Of a stretch of DNA of 64,000 nt, positions 43,777 through 52,205 are shown in pieces. The stretch is taken from the NCBI GenBank assembly GCA_963704995.1, contig CAVPIM010000018.1, positions 62,001 to 126,000 on the forward strand, given 5' to 3'. Each line of letters opens with the position of its first letter. Positions within the stretch are counted from its first letter, which is position 1. The translations under genes were made by a program, and so were the position numbers. This DNA is from RYN-230 sp963704995. Its GTDB lineage: Bacteria > Actinomycetota > Actinomycetes > Streptosporangiales > Streptosporangiaceae. The notes beneath the pieces were generated by a model. The model saw only the letters and a program-made list of their open reading frames with translations, made no database searches and was not told the origin of the DNA.

Positions 43777-44007
43777 CTATTTCCACCGATCGGCCAGCTG
43801 CAGTTCGGTTTCCCTGATGAGGTCGCGCAGTTCGGCCGGATCCTGGCCGCGGACCACGCGGGGCGGGCTCGACAGGAGGCGCCGCGCGTACAGCAGCCCG
43901 GCGATCCCCCGCCAGACGTGCCAGCGGGGGAACTCGTGTCCGTAGCTCCACCAGTCGGGGTGCTCAGTGCCAGCAGTCATTAAATCGGTCGCGGCTTCCT
44001 TGTCCAT
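43777..44007 (-). CDS. Small hypothetical protein
   Basis: 76 residues from ATG 44007, preceded by AGGGAGAG. HPDWWSYGHEFPRWHVWRGI and AGLLYARRLLSSPPRVVRGQ are distinctive Trp-rich segments; the C-terminus DLIRETELQLADRW looks helical. No membrane segment or signal peptide is evident. It lies between the DUF917 gene (83 bases upstream on the same strand) and the divergent PucR regulator. I do not recognise a family. Confidence 0.65.
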   Translation of the reverse strand: MDKEAATDLMTAGTEHPDWWSYGHEFPRWHVWRGIAGLLYARRLLSSPPRVVRGQDPAELRDLIRETELQLADRWK

Positions 44008-44161
44008 CGGCTCTCCCTGGTACACCAGGGTCACAGCGCGTGCCCGGCGTTGCGGGCGCGTAACCCTTGATGCAAAGGATTGCAGTTGCGCCGCGGGACA
44101 GGAATGGGCGCAATGCACTGTGATCGTGACGGATGTGTGCAGGACGCATAAAGTGCCACCT

Positions 44162-45811
44162 GTGCACACGGTTGACGAGATCCTGGCCAGCTCGCCGCTG
44201 GCCGGGCTGCAGCGGGTCAGTGACGGTGGCGGCGGCCGGCGGGTAGCCCACGTGCGGCTCGCCGAGCGTTTCGCCGACCTGGATGATGCCACGGCGGACA
44301 GCCTGGTGGTGCTGTCCCGCGCGGCATCCGCGGAAGTTACCGACTACCGCCTGGACATGGGGCTGCGCTGGGCGGCGGTCAACCGGGTGGCCGCGGTCGC
44401 GGCCTTCTCCGCCGGGCAGTGGCGCCCGACGGTCACGGCGATGGACATCGCCGGGCGGGCCGGCATCGCCCTGATCTCGATCCCGGCCGGGACCGAGCTC
44501 GCCGGGCTGGTGCAGGCGATCGCCCGGGAGATCGGCGGCGGCGCCGGCCTGGCTCTCGGCCGGGCGCAGGAAGGGCTGAACGCGGTGCTCGCCGCGGAGG
44601 AGGCCAGCGCCGGCCTCGACGAACTCCGCGCCGCGGTGAGCCGGGCGCTCGGCACGGCCGTCGAATTCCGTCCCCGTGCCCCGGGTGCCCGTGCTCCGGG
44701 TGCCCGTGCTCCGGGTGACCGTGCTCCGGGTGACGGTGCCCCGGGTAGCGGCGCTCCCGGGCATCGTGGCGCGGGTAACGGCGGTCCCGTGCAGGCCCTG
44801 GACGGCGGCCTCGCGGCTGAGGTCGCCGTGCCGGTCGTCGTGAGCGATGCGACGATCGGCGACCTGGCCGCGCCGGACGCCCATGGGGACCTCGCCATCG
44901 CCGCGCGGCTCGTCCTGCACAGCGCCGCCGCGTCCGCCGGGCGCCATCTCGACCTGGCCCGGCGGGCCCGCGAGGTACCGGCCCGGTCCCGCAGCGAACT
45001 GCTGGCCGAGCTGCTGATGTCGGAGTCCGCGGTCAACGACGATCTGCTCGACCGGGCCCGGCAGCTGAACATCGCGCTGGGCGGCTGGCATGTCGCGATC
45101 CGGATCGAGGCTGACGATCTCGACGATGCCAGTGGATCCGGCCCCGGGGAATCCGGCCCGGACGAGGTACGCCGGTTCGAGCTGCTGGAGTCGGCGGGGC
45201 AGATGGCCCTCCAGGCCGCCGCCGCGGCCGGCGGTACCTGGCACCTGTCCCGGGTGGCCCGCGCCATCGTCCTGATCAAGATGACCTCGTCCGACCCGGG
45301 GCCGCAGGCCGGGGCCCAGGCCGCCCGGTCCGCCGCCCGCGCGCTGCAGCTCCTGGGCGAGCGGCTGCCCGCACTGTCGTTCCGGGCCGGGGTGGGATCG
45401 GCGCACGAGGGGACGGCCGGGCTCCGGGCTTCCGCGGCCGAAGCGCGGGCCGCGCTGTTCGCCGCGCGGGCGGCTCGCAAGCCTTCCGGGGTCGCCGCGC
45501 ACGACGCGGTCGGGGTCCAGCGGATGCTGATGGAGTGGTACGCCTCGGACACCGCCCGGGCCTCGGTGCGTGATCAGCTCGCCCCGCTGGAGAAGCTGGG
45601 CCCGTCCCGCGCCGACACGGCGATCAGGACCCTCGCCGCCTACCTGGACGAGCAGGGATCCATCGGCAAGACCGCGCAGCGGCTGCACCTGCACCGCAAC
45701 GCCGTGACCAACCGGATCCGCAGCATCACCGAACTGCTGGATGTGGACTTCGAGGACCCCGACCAGCGGCTCGCTCTCCAGCTCGCCTGCCGCGCGCGGC
45801 TGCTGGGCTGA
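44162..45811 (+). CDS. PucR-family transcriptional regulator
   Basis: 549 residues from GTG 44162 (GTG 44153 is also possible). The N-terminal PucR purine-catabolism domain (VDEILASSPLAGLQRVSDGG, AAVAAFSAGQWRPTVTAMDI, AGIALISIPAGTELAGLVQA) is followed by a low-complexity APG repeat (44675-44764), a GGDEF-like middle domain with WHVAIRIEADDL, and the C-terminal helix-turn-helix DEQGSIGKTAQRLHLHRNAV-TNRIRSI. Divergent from the DUF917/HyuA/peptide-transporter genes, which it probably controls in response to a nitrogen compound. Confidence 0.9.
   Translation: MHTVDEILASSPLAGLQRVSDGGGGRRVAHVRLAERFADLDDATADSLVVLSRAASAEVTDYRLDMGLRWAAVNRVAAVAAFSAGQWRPTVTAMDIAGRAGIALISIPAGTELAGLVQAIAREIGGGAGLALGRAQEGLNAVLAAEEASAGLDELRAAVSRALGTAVEFRPRAPGARAPGARAPGDRAPGDGAPGSGAPGHRGAGNGGPVQALDGGLAAEVAVPVVVSDATIGDLAAPDAHGDLAIAARLVLHSAAASAGRHLDLARRAREVPARSRSELLAELLMSESAVNDDLLDRARQLNIALGGWHVAIRIEADDLDDASGSGPGESGPDEVRRFELLESAGQMALQAAAAAGGTWHLSRVARAIVLIKMTSSDPGPQAGAQAARSAARALQLLGERLPALSFRAGVGSAHEGTAGLRASAAEARAALFAARAARKPSGVAAHDAVGVQRMLMEWYASDTARASVRDQLAPLEKLGPSRADTAIRTLAAYLDEQGSIGKTAQRLHLHRNAVTNRIRSITELLDVDFEDPDQRLALQLACRARLLG
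44675..44764 (+). repeat. 15-bp tandem repeat in the PucR gene, six units
   Basis: Units begin at 44675, 44690, 44705, 44720, 44735 and 44750; the consensus CGTGCTCCGGGTGAC encodes RAPGA/RAPGD. Units 3 and 4 are identical. The repeat lies between the sensor and middle domains and is likely a flexible, length-variable linker. Confidence 0.9.
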
Positions 45812-46124
45812 CCCTCCCGGCGCGGGTCCGCCCGACTCGGCCCTGAGCACGTACGCCTCGCAGCGCCCCGGATTACCGCTAAGGTTCATCGTGGCCTCCC
45901 GGCCGATGCCGTTCATCACGAATGGGCGGCGCGCCGGGAGGTAACTCATCGCCGATCGTGGAAGGCTGAGACGGCTAATGGGCAGGTCAGGGGATTCCCA
46001 GTGAAACGGGACCCCGGGGGGCAGCTTCGCGGTTTCGCTGCTCATTCTGAGTGACCCATCTAGTGGTGATTCGTAACCGCGTTGTTCGGGTAAGGTGCCC
46101 TTTGGCTGGCAGGAGGCAGATCAC
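45812..46124. other. Intergenic region with hairpin and promoter for the small membrane protein
   Basis: CCTCCCGGC (45895-45903) pairs with GCCGGGAGG (45933-45941) across a 29-base loop, a possible weak terminator for the PucR gene. The stretch 46050-46100 is AT-richer (TAAGGT near 46091 could be a -10). AGGAGG at 46111-46116 is the next gene's RBS. No other gene is seen. Confidence 0.45.
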
Positions 46125-46265
46125 TTGGTATCGAAGATCATAGGTTGGGTTGTCATCATCCTGATCGTCGTCTGGGTTCTGTCCAACCCCTCGGGCGCGG
46201 GCAGCACCGTGCACGGCTGGATTACGGGCATCATCTCGTTCTTCCAGCACCTGGCAAGCGGCTGA
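46125..46265 (+). CDS. 46-residue single-pass membrane protein
   Basis: TTG 46125 is preceded by a perfect AGGAGG (46111-46116) eight bases upstream. The product begins LVSKIIGWVVIILIVVWVLS (one membrane helix) and continues NPSGAGSTVHGWITGIISFF before ending QHLASG. A 9-bp hairpin with trailing T's starts three bases after the stop, making this a complete small transcription unit. Similar tiny Trp/Ile/Val-rich proteins with a His-x-Trp turn occur in actinomycetes; function unknown. Confidence 0.7.
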   Translation: MVSKIIGWVVIILIVVWVLSNPSGAGSTVHGWITGIISFFQHLASG

Positions 46266-46267
46266 CG

Positions 46268-46292
46268 TACGGCGGGCCCGCCCGCCGTATTT
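46268..46292 (+). terminator. Intrinsic terminator
   Basis: TACGGCGGG (46268-46276) and CCCGCCGTA (46281-46289) form a 9-bp stem with a CCCG tetraloop, followed by TTTC. It ends the 46-residue membrane protein gene. Confidence 0.8.
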
Positions 46293-46309
46293 CCCGTTGC
46301 GTTCCTGCT

Positions 46310-46632
46310 GGCTCTGGCCTGCCCAGCGAGCTGCTCACGCTGGCGAGGACGGCGAACATCGCGCAGGAGATCCTTGGCTTCCTCCTCGCTGATGGCGAGG
46401 GCGAAGGCGCAGCGGAACTGGTCGTAGGTCAGCGGCCCGGCCCGGTGGTGGCTGGCCGGGCGGCCCAGGACCGGCGCGGCCCCGCACGTGGCCCGCTTCC
46501 CCCGAAGACGCAGGCCCACCGGTCCCCGCTGCCCGGCCGCCGCCACAGGCCGTGAACGAACGCCACCGGCGCCAGGCCGGACGCGTTCGCCGTGGCGATC
46601 TGTTCTTGTTCGTGTTCGGTGATTACGGTCAT
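46310..46632 (-). pseudogene. Decayed alpha/beta hydrolase
   Basis: ATG 46632 starts MTVITEHEQEQIATANASGL and APVAFVHGLWRRPGSGDRWA, the N-terminus of a common actinobacterial alpha/beta hydrolase of about 280 residues (oxyanion-strand VFVHG, then WDRWA in intact members). Within ~40 codons the match jumps to a region near the C-terminus (APVLGRPASHHRAGPLTYDQ, FRCAFALAISEEEAKDLL) in another frame, and FAVLAS follows in a third. The nucleophile elbow, roughly 100 codons in the middle, and the catalytic His end are missing. Internal deletion plus at least two frameshifts make this a genuine pseudogene. Confidence 0.75.
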
Positions 46633-46790
46633 GACGCCACTGTCCTGCCGGCGGCCGGGCTTATCCCGGCGCGTTAGTCCAATGTCCCGCCATGACCTTT
46701 GGCCAGATCCTGAGAACCCTCCTATGGCAGGCGAACTCCAGTCGGTTGGGCCCGGCCCAGGGACAAATCGCGACACCCGGCAGTAGTCGC

Positions 46791-47399
46791 TTATGCCAGG
46801 GATGGGGAGGTCGGCGACGGCGTGGTCGGTGTTGGGGACGGCGTGGTCGGTGTTGGGGACGGGGTGGTCGGTGTTGGGGACGGCGTGGTCGGTGTCGGGG
46901 ACGGGGTGGTCGGGGTCGGCGACGGCCGAGGCGGGCTGGACGCAGTCGGGCTGGGCAGGGGCTGGCTTGACGCCGGTGATGGCCCGACCGGTGACAGCGC
47001 CGGCGGCGGGGAGGTCGTGCCCACGGGCTGGGTGGCCGGCCGCTTGCCTGCCCCGGACCGATGGTGCTGCGCTGACCGGTGAGGCCGCAAATCGGCGTGC
47101 TCTTGCTCGTGCCTGGTACTTACTGCGCTGGGGCCGTTAACGGGTGTGTGCACCAGCCGGGCCACAAGAAGGCTTGCCGCCACGACCACACCCAGATAGG
47201 TGGCTACCAGTACGGGTAGTTGCGCGTAGCGCCGGACGGTGGCCAGCATCCCGGGCCGCTGGCTTCGCGGGGCTGGCCCACGTTCGGGGTAGGCCGTAGC
47301 TGGTGCGCGGAGAGGTGTCCAGAGCTGATCCCTGACGACCGGAATCTCATCCGTCGATGGATCGCTGGGGTCCGTTCCGCTGCCCGGCCATTCACCCAT
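46791..47399 (-). CDS. Single-pass membrane protein with Pro/Thr/Ser repeat tail
   Basis: 202 residues from ATG 47399, with a purine-rich GGGGGGATAG upstream. Residues ~1-60 are a polar, cytoplasmic-looking segment (RRYAQLPVLVATY leads into the helix); LVATYLGVVVAASLLVARLV is the single membrane helix; the outside part is His/Arg-rich and then Pro/Ser/Thr-rich, ending in about five copies of a seven-residue unit TPTTPSP. Such tails often span the cell wall and may be glycosylated. No catalytic domain. Possibly a wall-spanning or anchoring protein. Confidence 0.6.
   Translation of the reverse strand: MGEWPGSGTDPSDPSTDEIPVVRDQLWTPLRAPATAYPERGPAPRSQRPGMLATVRRYAQLPVLVATYLGVVVAASLLVARLVHTPVNGPSAVSTRHEQEHADLRPHRSAQHHRSGAGKRPATQPVGTTSPPPALSPVGPSPASSQPLPSPTASSPPRPSPTPTTPSPTPTTPSPTPTTPSPTPTTPSPTPTTPSPTSPSLA
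46816..46920. repeat. 21-bp tandem repeat, five units
   Basis: Units start at 46816, 46837, 46858, 46879 and 46900; the first two are identical (GACGGCGTGGTCGGTGTTGG plus G). On the minus strand they encode the PTPTTPS heptads of the membrane protein. Probably length-variable. Confidence 0.92.
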
Positions 47400-47606
47400 T
47401 ACGGCATCTATCCCCCCATATCACCCATTTCGTCCTTCTACCTACCCGCCAAGTGGTGATGTTAACGGGCCAGAGGGGTTCGCGTAACCGCGCGGACGCC
47501 GGGCTCTTTGGCCGGATCTGGCGGAGCGCTGCGCACGGCGACGCGCAGACGGAACGAGGCCCGTCCCTCATCACGAGAAACGAGCCTCTGACCTGCTAAG
47601 ACCTTC

Positions 47607-47683
47607 TGGTCGGGGTGGCCGGATTTGAACCGGCGGCCTCTTCGTCCCGAACGAAGCGCGCTGCCAAGCTGCGCCACACCCCG
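47607..47683 (-). tRNA. tRNA-Pro (CGG)
   Basis: On the minus strand acceptor CGGGGTG pairs with CACCCCG, discriminator A and encoded CCA (47609-47607). The anticodon loop TTCGGGA in CTTCG/CGAAG gives CGG; the T loop is TTCAAAT. It reads CCG, a frequent proline codon in such a genome. Confidence 0.95.
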
Positions 47684-47743
47684 CCGGCCAGTTCGGGAGC
47701 CTGGGCCCCCGGGGCGGCCGATTTCCCCGGAACCTCCGGCAGT

Positions 47744-48676
47744 CTAGCCGATCCGCGGCACCAGCGTGAGCAGCGTGGCCTCCGGGCGGCAGGCGAACCG
47801 GACCGGGGCCCACGGTGAGGTGCCGAGCCCGGCCGATACGTGCAGCCAGGGCCGGGTATCCGGCTCCCCGGGGAGGGGCGCAGCGGCCGGATGCCGGTGC
47901 AGCCCGCTGACCCGCTCCCGGTCGATGCCGCAGTTGGTGACCAGGGCCCCGTACAGCGGGATCCGGAGCTGGCCGCCGTGCGTATGGCCCGCCAGCAGCA
48001 GGTCGTAGCCGTCCGCGGCGAACTGGTCGAGGACCCGCGGCTCCGGCGAGTGCAGCACGCCCAGCCGCAGATCCGCGCCGGGATCCGTCGGGCCGGCGAT
48101 CTTCTCGTAGCGGTCGCGGTTGGTGTGCGAATCGTGGACCCCGCCCACCTCGATGTCGAGGTCTGCGGCCTTGACCCGGCCGCGGCGGTTGTTCACGTCG
48201 AGCCACCCGGCCGCGGTCATCCCGGCCCCGAGCTCGGCCCAGGGCAGGTCCGGGACGTCCCGGAGGTGCTCGTGGCTGCTGTCCCGCCATAGGTACCGCA
48301 GCGGGTTCTTGGGAGCCGGGGAGTACAGGTCGTTGGACCCGTACACGAACACGCCGGGCCGGTCCAGCAGCGGGCCGAGGGCGTCCAGGAAGGGTTCGAC
48401 GGCCTGCGGGTGGGCGATGGAGTCGCCACTGTTGACCACCAGGTCAGGTGCGAGCGCGTCCAGCGACCTGACCCAGGACATCAGCCGGTGACGGCCGGGC
48501 GTCAGGTGCATGTCGGAGATGTGCAGCACCCGCAGCGGCGCCGTGCCGGCCGGGAGGACAGGGACGTCGTACCGGCGCAGGGCGAACCAGTTCCGCTCGG
48601 CGACCGAGCCGTAGGCGAAGGCTGCCCCGCCCAGAACGGCCGCGGTCCCGAGGGCCTGGAGGGCTCGTGATCGCAT
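47744..48676 (-). CDS. Metallophosphoesterase
   Basis: 310 residues with an N-terminal hydrophobic anchor (ALGTAAVLGGAAFAYGSVAE). Calcineurin-like motifs: LHISDMHL (D-x-H), NSGDSIAH (GD), VYGSNDLYSP in place of the usual GNHD, DLLLAGHTHGGQLRIP (GHTH). The GSND variant replaces one metal-coordinating His with Ser yet keeps Asn and Asp; this variant is seen in actinobacterial members next to PBP genes. Likely acts on a phosphodiester at the membrane. Convergent with nothing close; divergent from yqeY. Confidence 0.9.
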   Translation of the reverse strand: MRSRALQALGTAAVLGGAAFAYGSVAERNWFALRRYDVPVLPAGTAPLRVLHISDMHLTPGRHRLMSWVRSLDALAPDLVVNSGDSIAHPQAVEPFLDALGPLLDRPGVFVYGSNDLYSPAPKNPLRYLWRDSSHEHLRDVPDLPWAELGAGMTAAGWLDVNNRRGRVKAADLDIEVGGVHDSHTNRDRYEKIAGPTDPGADLRLGVLHSPEPRVLDQFAADGYDLLLAGHTHGGQLRIPLYGALVTNCGIDRERVSGLHRHPAAAPLPGEPDTRPWLHVSAGLGTSPWAPVRFACRPEATLLTLVPRIG

Positions 48677-48814
48677 CCCACTATGGTGCCATGCCCGTGC
48701 CGTGCCCGGTCCGCGACGAAGCGCGCTGGGCGGACGGGCCCCGCGGGCGGTTCGTTATCTGGTCTGGGGCAGGAGCACGGCCGGCCGGCGGGCGGGCAGG
48801 GCAGGATGAGAGCC

Positions 48815-49276
48815 ATGGCAGCACTCAAGGATCAGCTGCGGGCCGACCTGACCGCCGCGATGAAGTCCCGTGACGAGGTCCGGACCCGTACCCTCCGCAT
48901 GGCCCTGACCGCCGTGTCCACGGCGGAGGTCGCCGGGCGCACCTCCCGCGAGCTCAGCGACGATGAGGTGATCACGGTGCTCACCAAGGAGGCCAAGCGG
49001 CGGCGGGAGGCCGCGGAGGCCTTCGCCGCGGCCGGGCGGACCGAGCAGGCCTCGGCCGAGCGCGCCGAGGGGGAGGTGCTGGACGGCTACCTCCCGTCCC
49101 AGCTGGGCGACGACGAGATCGCCGCCATCGTGGCCGCCGGGATCGAGCAGACCGGGGCCAGCGGCATGAAGGCCATGGGCCAGGTCATGAAGGTGGTCGC
49201 GCCGCAGACCGCGGGCCGCGCCGAGGGCGGCCGGGTGGCCGCTGAGGTCCGCCGCCAGCTCGGCCGCGTCGGCTAG
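48815..49276 (+). CDS. GatB/YqeY domain protein
   Basis: 153 residues. LKDQLRADLTAAMKSRDEVR and TLRMALTAVSTAEV begin the helical YqeY fold; EVLDGYLPSQLGDDEIAAIV and KAMGQVMKVVAPQTAGRAEG-GRVAAEVRRQL complete the GatB C-terminal-like domain. ATG 48815 (ATG 48806 also in frame). The family resembles the tRNA-binding tail domain of GatB but the role of the stand-alone protein is unclear. Upstream of and convergent with the PBP gene. Confidence 0.9.
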   Translation: MAALKDQLRADLTAAMKSRDEVRTRTLRMALTAVSTAEVAGRTSRELSDDEVITVLTKEAKRRREAAEAFAAAGRTEQASAERAEGEVLDGYLPSQLGDDEIAAIVAAGIEQTGASGMKAMGQVMKVVAPQTAGRAEGGRVAAEVRRQLGRVG

Positions 49277-49310
49277 TCACCGCAGGTCAAACCCGTAAAT
49301 CCGCGCTAAC

Positions 49311-49345
49311 GGGCCCCGCCGGGCCCTCCCCCCGGTGCCGGGAGG
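49311..49345. terminator. Bidirectional hairpin between yqeY-like and PBP genes
   Basis: GGGCCC (49311-49316) and GGGCCC (49321-49326) pair with each other, and CCTCCC (49325-49330) pairs with GGGAGG (49340-49345). The stretch lies between two convergent genes. Confidence 0.5.
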
Positions 49346-49352
49346 TGGGCGG

Positions 49353-51602
49353 CTAGTGAGTGGGCGGCCCGCCGCCGGTGCCGCCCCCGCCAGGGCCGTT
49401 CCCGCCAGGGCCGTTCCCGTTCCCATTCCCGTTGCCGTTCCCGCCCTTGGGAGGCTTCTTCGGGGACGGGTTGTTCACGCCGGTGCCCATCGACCAGAGT
49501 TCACCCGGGATGTCAGCCATGGTGAAGCCCTGGGCCGGGTTGGCCAGGTTCGCGTGCAGGAACGTCATCTGCCAGGTGTGCGCGGGCGCGTTGGCGCCGA
49601 ACATCTCGCCGGGGCAACCTAGCCGGTAGCAGGAGCCGGGGATGCCTGACATCGGGAACTTGACCGGGTCGGTGGGGTTGAACACGGACACGTAGCCGGC
49701 CAGGTCCGGGGTGTAGCCACCGAAGGCGGCGAAGTCAAAATTGTCCGACGTGCCGGTCTTGCCTGCGGCCGGGCGCCCGATGCCCAGCCCTCCCGCGGTC
49801 CCCACGGTCAGCACGCTCTGCAGGACGTAACTGGCCGCGTCGGCGACACCGGCCGGGATGGCCTGATGGCAGTGCGGCTTCTGCACGGGAAGCCGGGCCC
49901 CGGTCCCGGTAATGACCCGGGCCACGGCGACCGGCGTGCAGTACATGCCGCGGGCGGCGACCGTCGCGTAAGCCGCGGCCATGCTCATCGGGGACACGTT
50001 GACTGAGCCGAGGGTGAACGACGGCAGGTCATCGGCGGGCGGCTGGCCGTGGTCCCATTTCAGCAGCGACTGGCCATCCGCCCGGGTCACGCCGAGCGCG
50101 ACGGCCGTCTTGACCACGTTGCACAGGCCGACCTTGCGCTCCAGCATGGCGAAGTACACGTTCACCGACTGAGCCGTGGCGTTGTACAGGGTGAACGCGC
50201 CCTTTTCCCCCGTCGAGTCGTTGACCAGCTGGTAGGGGGTGACGATCGGCTCACCCTTGCAGTTGGTGTAGCCGGACAGCGTGGCGGGGGTCTGCACGGT
50301 CTGCGCGAAACCGAACGGCACGCCCTGCTGCAGGGCGGTGAGCAGGGTGAACAGCTTGGACGAGGAGCCGGTCTGCACGCCGACCCCGCCGTCGTACTGC
50401 GAATTCACCGCGTAGTCCTCGGTGGTCTGGTTCTTCCCGGTGCCGTAGGAGCGGTCGTTGGCGATGGCCAGGATGTGCCCGCTGCCGGGCTGGATGAGGA
50501 CTTCGGAGTCCGCGTTGGCGCCCGGGTTGGCCCCGTTGGGGGGCTGCGGCACCATGAAGTTCACCGCCTGCTTGGCCGCGCGCTCGTCCTGCGCGCTGAG
50601 CGTGGTGTAGATCTTCAGGCCGCCGCTGGTGTTCAGGGTGTTCCAGGCCTGGGAGAAGGCGTTGTCCTGCTTCAGCAGCGAGACCACGTAGTCACAGAAG
50701 AACGCGGCGCTCTTGGCCGAGCCGCTGGTGCAGCCGGTCTGCAGCGGAGACAGGTGCAGGCCGAGGGGCCGCTTGCCGACGGCCACCGCGTGCGCCTGGC
50801 TGATCATGTGCAGCTGGGCCATCCGGGCCAGCACCACGTTGCGCCGGTGCAGCGCGGCCGCCGGCTCGGTCACCGGGTTGTCGGCCGAGGGGTTCTCCAC
50901 CATCCCGGCCAGCAGGGCGGCCTGGGGCAGGGTCAGCTTGGCCGCAGTGGTATCGAAGTACCGCTCGGCGGCGGCGCCGACGCCGACCGCCTGGTTGCCG
51001 AAGAACGTGCCGAAGAAGGCCGCGTTGAGGTAGCCGGCCAGGATCTGGTCCTTGGGCATCTTGTTCTCGACCTGGATGGCCAGCCGCAGTTCCTTGATCT
51101 TGCGGCTCAGGGTGTCCGAGGCAGCCTGCTGGGCCATCGCGGTGTTCGGCGCGGTGAGGATGAGGGCGTTCTTCACGTACTGCTGGGTGAGGGTCGAACC
51201 GCCCTGGACCGGCTTGTGCTCGACGTCGTTGACCAGGGCGCGCAGGGTGCCCCGGATGTCGATGGCCCCGTGCTGGTAGAAGCGGGAGTCCTCGATGGCC
51301 ACGATGGCCCGGCGCATGACCGGCGAGATCTGGTTGAAGCTGACCGGCTCCCGGTCGATGCCGCGCGGGTAGAAGTAGGCCAGCAGGCGGCCCTGGCTGT
51401 CGAGGAGCTCGGAGCGCACCGGCAGCTGGCCGATGACCCCGGTCTTCATGTTGTTGAACTTGTTCGCGGCGTTCCGGGTCACGAGCCCGACCGCCCCTAC
51501 CGCGGGCACCACCAGGGCGCCAGCCAGCAGTCCGGCCACTGCGGCCAGGAGCAGGACCCGGCCGACGATACCGGCCCGTCCGATCAGTCCAGGTGTCAAC
51601 AC
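49353..51602 (-). CDS. Class A penicillin-binding protein (transglycosylase/transpeptidase)
   Basis: 749 residues. A membrane helix (LLLAAVAGLLAGALVVPAVG) is followed by the GT51 domain: IEDSRFYQHGAIDIRG with catalytic Glu near residue 104, GGSTLTQQYVKNALI, and SRKIKELRLAIQVE. The transpeptidase domain has the Ser-x-x-Lys in TGSSSKLFTLLTAL, SVN in AQSVNVYFAMLE and KTGTS in AAGKTGTSDNFDF. The C-terminus is Gly/Asn-rich (GNGNGNGNGP). Peptidoglycan polymerisation and cross-linking outside the membrane. Divergent from wblA as in Streptomyces. Confidence 0.95.
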   Translation of the reverse strand: MLTPGLIGRAGIVGRVLLLAAVAGLLAGALVVPAVGAVGLVTRNAANKFNNMKTGVIGQLPVRSELLDSQGRLLAYFYPRGIDREPVSFNQISPVMRRAIVAIEDSRFYQHGAIDIRGTLRALVNDVEHKPVQGGSTLTQQYVKNALILTAPNTAMAQQAASDTLSRKIKELRLAIQVENKMPKDQILAGYLNAAFFGTFFGNQAVGVGAAAERYFDTTAAKLTLPQAALLAGMVENPSADNPVTEPAAALHRRNVVLARMAQLHMISQAHAVAVGKRPLGLHLSPLQTGCTSGSAKSAAFFCDYVVSLLKQDNAFSQAWNTLNTSGGLKIYTTLSAQDERAAKQAVNFMVPQPPNGANPGANADSEVLIQPGSGHILAIANDRSYGTGKNQTTEDYAVNSQYDGGVGVQTGSSSKLFTLLTALQQGVPFGFAQTVQTPATLSGYTNCKGEPIVTPYQLVNDSTGEKGAFTLYNATAQSVNVYFAMLERKVGLCNVVKTAVALGVTRADGQSLLKWDHGQPPADDLPSFTLGSVNVSPMSMAAAYATVAARGMYCTPVAVARVITGTGARLPVQKPHCHQAIPAGVADAASYVLQSVLTVGTAGGLGIGRPAAGKTGTSDNFDFAAFGGYTPDLAGYVSVFNPTDPVKFPMSGIPGSCYRLGCPGEMFGANAPAHTWQMTFLHANLANPAQGFTMADIPGELWSMGTGVNNPSPKKPPKGGNGNGNGNGNGPGGNGPGGGGTGGGPPTH

Positions 51603-51886
51603 GGTCCTCAGGGTACGCCCTGCCGCTTGCGCAAGATGTCCGCTCGCGAGAGGCTAGTTTGCCGCGCGGGAAGGTGACCACTCGGCAGGCATGGCATGGC
51701 CCAGGCGGGCTATGCGCTAAATGGGCCCAACGGGCTCTGGCGCTGACCCCCTGATCTTCCGTAAGTTACTTTTCCGCAGCACCGACAACGGAAACAGGCG
51801 TGAAAGCGTCTGCCCCCTGGACCGCAGGTGAACGCCATCCGGCGTGGCGACCTTCCGGGCCGTGACGATCAGGAGGAGTGGGCCAC

Positions 51887-52189
51887 ATGTGGATCACAGA
51901 CTGGACCGCCCGCGCCGCATGCAAGGGAACGGACCCGGACGAGCTCTTCGTCCAGGGTGCGGCGCAGAACCGGGCCAAGCTGATCTGCCGCGGCTGCACC
52001 GTCCGCACCGAATGCCTGGCCGATGCACTGGACAACCGCATCGAGTTCGGCGTCTGGGGCGGCATGACCGAACGTGAGCGCCGGGCTCTGCTCCGCCGCC
52101 GTCCCGACGTGACGTCGTGGCGGGAGCTGCTTGAGCACGCCCGCAACCAGTACGAGCGCACCTCGGACGACGAACTGGTTGCCAGCTGA
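51887..52189 (+). CDS. wblA: WhiB-family iron-sulphur regulator, WblA type
   Basis: 100 residues. Four cysteines (Cys12, 34, 37, 43) are spaced C-x21-C-x2-C-x5-C to bind a [4Fe-4S] cluster; EFGVWGGMTERERR is the G-V-W-G-G turn followed by a basic DNA-contact region. The sequence around DELFVQGAAQNRAK matches Streptomyces WblA (M. tuberculosis WhiB4). ATG 51887 has AGGAGGAG (51870-51877) upstream. WblA represses antibiotic production and controls sporulation in Streptomyces. Convergent with the ArsA pair. Confidence 0.93.
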   Translation: MWITDWTARAACKGTDPDELFVQGAAQNRAKLICRGCTVRTECLADALDNRIEFGVWGGMTERERRALLRRRPDVTSWRELLEHARNQYERTSDDELVAS

Positions 52190-52205
52190 CCAGCCGGATG
52201 AAATC

